From the NCBI GenBank assembly GCA_964442285.1, contig CAYTZH010000054.1, forward strand, positions 1 through 25,063: 25,063 nucleotides of DNA, given 5' to 3'. A program made the translations under genes and the position numbers. This DNA is from CAYTZH01 sp964442285 (GTDB lineage: Bacteria > Myxococcota_A > UBA9160 > JAFDET01). How positions within the stretch are numbered: position 1 is the first letter of the stretch; each line of letters opens with the position of its first letter. The notes below the pieces were generated by a model. The model made no database searches, was not told the DNA's origin, and was given only the letters and a program-made list of their open reading frames with translations. This document shows positions 22,183 through 25,063 of the stretch, piece after piece.

Positions 22183-23178
22183 ATGGCGCGCCGGGCCCGC
22201 CTGGCGCTGGCCGCGGCGGCCCTCGCGGTCGGGGTCTGCCCGCCCGGGCCCGCCGCGGCCCAGCCCGTCGAGCTCATCGGCACCTGGCACGTGCTCGTGC
22301 ACTACCAGGACCGCGGCACGAACCACCCCGACTGGTGGCGCTGGGACGACCGCATCTGGGAGTTCGAGATGGAGGGCTCGCGCCTGCGCTGGCGGGAGTA
22401 CCCGATCGTGGTGTTCGAGGACGCCTCGGGCCGCTTCGAGAAGCTCGGCACCAATCGCCAGAGCCGCGTCATCGGTCGCTGGGAGCCGAACGAGTCCCAG
22501 CTCGCCCAGATCCAGAGCGGCCTGGAGATCAACACCCGCGGCTCCAAGACCAAGACGCTCCGCGGGAGCGCGCTCCAGGGCTGGAGCTCCGGGAGGCCGC
22601 GGGGTCCCACCTCGGCCATGGTCCTGACCTACGACGTGACCTGGTCCATCGAGGACCCGGCCGGCAAGCCCGTGTTCCGGATCGAGGAGTCCCTGGGCGG
22701 CGCTTCCGCCGAGTCCCTCGACGGCGTCACCCTGTACGAGACCGAGGCCGTCGAGCCCGGCGGCGACGTGCTCCGGGGCCGCTTCAACCGCGATGGCGCG
22801 CGCGTGGGGACCTTCCGCCTGACCCGCGCGGGCGGCGTGGGCGAAGTGAAGGGGAGCGGCCGGGACCAGGAGGCGCGGAGCATGGACATGCTCGCCTCCC
22901 AGTTCGGCCTCGGTGAGAGCATGGGCGAGCTGCTGGCCGGCCGGACGCCCGAGAGCGGGCTTCCCGACGCGCTGCGCGCCGAGCTGCGCGCCGAGGTGCT
23001 GGCACAGCTCGAGGAGCAGGTGCGGGAGACCGGCAACGATCCCCGCCGCCTGCAGCCGGAGCTGAACGACCTCGCCGACCAGATCGTGCGCGAGCTGGAG
23101 TCCGGCAAGTCCCCGGCGCAGGTCGAGCGCATGCTGCGGGAGGGCGAGATCCGGCCCCGCGGCGGTCCCCTGCGGTGA
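22183..23178 (+). CDS. Secreted protein of unknown family
   Basis: A 331-aa protein with a clear signal peptide: MARRARLALAAAALAVGV, then PAAAQ with predicted cleavage after about residue 26. The mature N-terminal half (28-215) is rich in Trp, Tyr and charged residues and alternates short hydrophobic stretches (GTWHVLVHYQDRG, WWRWDDRIWEFEMEG, LTYDVTWSIEDPAG), suggesting a mostly beta fold such as a lipocalin-like barrel. The C-terminal 110 residues look alpha-helical and charged (ALRAELRAEVLAQLEEQVRE, ELNDLADQIVRELESGKSPAQVERMLREGE). I do not recognise a family. Its ATG lies 1 nt after the thyX stop, so it is co-transcribed, but thyX gives no hint of its function. Confidence 0.8.
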   Translation: MARRARLALAAAALAVGVCPPGPAAAQPVELIGTWHVLVHYQDRGTNHPDWWRWDDRIWEFEMEGSRLRWREYPIVVFEDASGRFEKLGTNRQSRVIGRWEPNESQLAQIQSGLEINTRGSKTKTLRGSALQGWSSGRPRGPTSAMVLTYDVTWSIEDPAGKPVFRIEESLGGASAESLDGVTLYETEAVEPGGDVLRGRFNRDGARVGTFRLTRAGGVGEVKGSGRDQEARSMDMLASQFGLGESMGELLAGRTPESGLPDALRAELRAEVLAQLEEQVRETGNDPRRLQPELNDLADQIVRELESGKSPAQVERMLREGEIRPRGGPLR

Positions 23179-23197
23179 GGGCCCGTCGGGCGGCGCG

Positions 23198-23689
23198 GTG
23201 AGCGGGGGCGCCGCCTCCGCGATCCGTCGCGCCCGACCCGACGACCTGGATCGCGTGGTCGACCACTGGATCGCCCTCGGCGACCACCACGCCGCGCTCG
23301 GCCCCCAGTTCGCCCTCCGCGCCGACGCGCGCCCGGAGATCCGCCGCCTGCTCGCCGCCCAGCTCCGCGACCCCGACGTGGCCGCCTGGCTCTACGAGGA
23401 CGCGGTCGCCGGGGAGGGGGTGGTCGGGCTGTGCATCGCCCGGATCGACCGGGCGCCACCCATCGCCCGGGAGCGGATCCGCGCCGAGATCACGGACCTC
23501 GGGGTGGCGCCCGCCCAGCGGCGGCGCGGCATCGGCCGGGCGCTGGTGGACCGTGCCCTGGCGTGGATCCGGGAGCGCCGCGTCGAGCGGGTGGAGGTTC
23601 GGGTCGCCGTCGGGAATCCCGAAGGCCAGGCCTTCTGGCGGGCCCTGGGCTTCGGGGCCTCCATGGACGTGCTCGAGCGTCGGCTGTAG
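23198..23689 (+). CDS. GNAT-family N-acetyltransferase
   Basis: A 163-aa acetyl-CoA-dependent acyltransferase. The acetyl-CoA-binding motif A is VAPAQRRRGIGRALVDRALAW (about 107-127, containing R/Q-x-x-G-x-G), preceded by the DLG strand. The C-terminal VRVAVGNPEGQAFWRALGFGASMDVLERRL is the typical motif B with the Tyr position occupied by Phe. The substrate is unknown; amino groups of small molecules or proteins are usual. The start is GTG at 23198, 19 nt after the previous stop. Its TAG overlaps the first of two tandem hairpins that precede the aminotransferase. Confidence 0.88.
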   Translation: MSGGAASAIRRARPDDLDRVVDHWIALGDHHAALGPQFALRADARPEIRRLLAAQLRDPDVAAWLYEDAVAGEGVVGLCIARIDRAPPIARERIRAEITDLGVAPAQRRRGIGRALVDRALAWIRERRVERVEVRVAVGNPEGQAFWRALGFGASMDVLERRL

Positions 23690-23731
23690 GTTCTCTTGCC
23701 GGAGAACCGCAGGTTCTCTCGCCGGAGAACC
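23689..23731 (+). promoter_or_regulatory. Two tandem hairpins before the aminotransferase, the second containing its ribosome site
   Basis: Two 20-nt inverted repeats, each with arms GGTTCTC and GAGAACC and a 6-nt loop (TTGCCG, then TCGCCG), lie at 23689-23708 and 23712-23731, a direct repeat with 23-bp period. GGAGA in the 3' side of the second hairpin (23724-23728) is the only evident Shine-Dalgarno sequence for the GTG at 23735, so folding would hide it. As DNA, the two TTCTC-N6-GAGAA dyads could be paired operators. Confidence 0.7.
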
Positions 23732-23734
23732 CCC

Positions 23735-25063
23735 GTGTCCGACACCAAGCTCAACCCGCTCGCAGAAGCGTTGAACCAGCGCCTGGCGAAGGCCGCGCCC
23801 GAGGTGCTCGCCTCGCTCTCGGCCTACGGCCGGCGCCTGTACTTCCCGCGCGGCATCCTCTCCCAGGGCGCCGAGGCCAAGCAGAAGGCCCACCGCTTCA
23901 ACGCCACCATCGGCATCGCCACCGAGGACGGCGCCCCCATGTTCCTGCCGTCGGTGGATCGCCACCTCGAGGGGCTCGCGCCCTCCGAGATCTACGACTA
24001 CGCCCCGCCGGCGGGACGCGCGGGCCTGCGCCAGCGCTGGCGCGAGAAGCTCCTGGCGGAGAACCCGTCCATGGCGCGGGCGCCCTTCGGCACGCCCATC
24101 GTGACGAGCGCCATCACCCACGGCCTGACCCTGGTGGCGGAGCTCTTCGTCGATCCGGGCGACGTGCTGCTGCTGCCCGACAAGCTCTGGGGCAACTATC
24201 GGCTCACCTTCGAGGTGAACCGCGGCGCCCGGGTGGAGACGTTCCCGTTCTTCGCCGGCGAGGGCTTCGCCACGGACGCCTTCCGCGAGGCCCTGGCGGC
24301 ACAGGGCAGCCGCGCGGACAAGCTGGTGGTGCTGCTCAACTTCCCGAACAACCCCACGGGCTACATGCCGAGCGAGGCCGAAGGCGAGGCCATCGCCGCG
24401 GCGCTCGCGGCCCAGGCCGAGGCGGGCACGCGGATCGTCGCCGTCTGCGACGACGCCTACTTCGGGCTCTTCTACCATCTGGGCGGGGAGTCGATGACCG
24501 AGTCGCTCTTCGGACGACTCGCCGGCCGGCACCCGAACCTGCTCGCCGTCAAGCTCGACGGGGCCACCAAGGAGCTCTTCGTCTGGGGCCTGCGCTGCGG
24601 CTTCCTCACCTTCGGGCCGGGCCGCGCCGAGGCCGCCGACGAGGTATGCGAGGTGCTCGACGCCAAGGTCCGCGGCGCCATCCGCGGGGGCGTCTCCAAC
24701 AGCCCCATGCTCTCCCAGAGCCTGGTGGAGAAGGCGCTCGCCTCGGCCGAGGTGGACGTCGAGCGCGAGCAGAAGCGCGAGGTGTTGCGCGCACGCGCCG
24801 CGCGGGTCTTCGAGGTGGCCGGCGCACCCCGCTTCCGCGAGAGCTGGGAGGTCTACCCCTTCAACAGCGGCTACTTCATGTGCGTGAAGGTCCGCGGCGT
24901 CGACGCCGAGAAGGTCCGCGTGCGCCTGCTCGAGCAGGCGGGCATCGGCGTGATCGCCACGAGCCCGACGGACATCCGGATCGCCTTCTCCTGCCTTCCC
25001 GCGGAGCACGTGGAGGAGCTCTTCGAAGCCCTCCACCGCGCGGTGCAGGAGCTGCGGGACTAG
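23735..25063 (+). CDS. PLP-dependent aminotransferase, class I/II
   Basis: A 442-aa fold-type I aminotransferase that transfers an amino group between an amino acid and a 2-oxo acid. Visible: YAPPAGRAGLRQRW at the substrate-arm position, NFPNNPTGYMP (the NPTG motif), CDDAYFGLFY with the PLP-pairing Asp, the Schiff-base Lys279 in LDGATKELFVWGLRCGF, and the C-terminal region with RIAFSCLP carrying the carboxylate-binding Arg. The start is GTG at 23735, inside a control region of two hairpins; an in-frame TTG at 23696 would put its N-terminus inside the hairpins and is less likely. The stop is exactly at the window edge. Substrate is not assignable by eye; an aspartate- or aromatic-type role is possible. 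Confidence 0.9.
   Translation: MSDTKLNPLAEALNQRLAKAAPEVLASLSAYGRRLYFPRGILSQGAEAKQKAHRFNATIGIATEDGAPMFLPSVDRHLEGLAPSEIYDYAPPAGRAGLRQRWREKLLAENPSMARAPFGTPIVTSAITHGLTLVAELFVDPGDVLLLPDKLWGNYRLTFEVNRGARVETFPFFAGEGFATDAFREALAAQGSRADKLVVLLNFPNNPTGYMPSEAEGEAIAAALAAQAEAGTRIVAVCDDAYFGLFYHLGGESMTESLFGRLAGRHPNLLAVKLDGATKELFVWGLRCGFLTFGPGRAEAADEVCEVLDAKVRGAIRGGVSNSPMLSQSLVEKALASAEVDVEREQKREVLRARAARVFEVAGAPRFRESWEVYPFNSGYFMCVKVRGVDAEKVRVRLLEQAGIGVIATSPTDIRIAFSCLPAEHVEELFEALHRAVQELRD

Noticed and set aside
22286..22302. TGGCACG in plus orientation
   Set aside because: It lies inside the coding sequence of the exported protein and lacks a TTGC at the right distance.

Overview
The window is about 70% G+C bacterial chromosome, almost entirely coding, with genes packed end to end. 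Many starts are GTG or TTG and stop/start overlaps are common. Gram-negative features are clear: a bifunctional PBP1B-type peptidoglycan synthase, lipoproteins with lipoboxes, LspA and Tat translocase genes. Together with sigma-54 regulation, HD-GYP/PilZ c-di-GMP proteins, an IclR/acyl-CoA dehydrogenase pair and ThyX, this points to an uncultured deltaproteobacterial-type lineage (Myxococcota, Desulfobacterota, Binatota or similar). That placement is inference; no rRNA or tRNA gene was seen.

Layout. (1) 1-3950, minus strand: a lysine/arginine operon argH - small lipoprotein - dapF - dapA - dapB (dapB runs off the left edge), all overlapping or nearly so. (2) 3951-4058: divergent control region with a 16-bp palindrome over the argH start codon. 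(3) 4059-7638, plus: PBP1B-type synthase, an overlapping TPR lipoprotein, then lspA with its own promoter. (4) 7953-13455, plus: IclR regulator, acyl-CoA dehydrogenase, malic enzyme, and a biotin carboxylase whose biotin-carrier domain is absent. These are separate units carrying GC-rich hairpins between them. A nucleoside hydrolase (13461-14405) follows. (5) 14402-20928, minus: a signalling and export block. Read in its own direction it is an unusual receiver-like/AAA-like/histidine-kinase fusion, a sigma-54 activator response regulator, an HD-GYP response regulator, a PilZ-like protein, tatB and tatC. (6) 21222-25063, plus: thyX, a secreted protein of unknown family, a GNAT acetyltransferase and a PLP aminotransferase.

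The most interesting region is block 5. The first protein looks like a sigma-54 activator whose receiver and ATPase motifs have decayed, joined by a repeat-bearing linker to a HisKA domain and a degenerate ATPase domain. Two sigma-54 promoter sequences of the GG-N10-GC type lie upstream of this fusion gene and upstream of the HD-GYP gene. An intact NtrC-family activator is encoded between them. This suggests a self-contained sigma-54 circuit controlling c-di-GMP turnover and perhaps Tat export. A second notable signal is a pair of tandem 20-nt hairpins before the aminotransferase, the second of which contains its only evident Shine-Dalgarno sequence. Short in-frame tandem DNA repeats recur inside several otherwise conserved genes.
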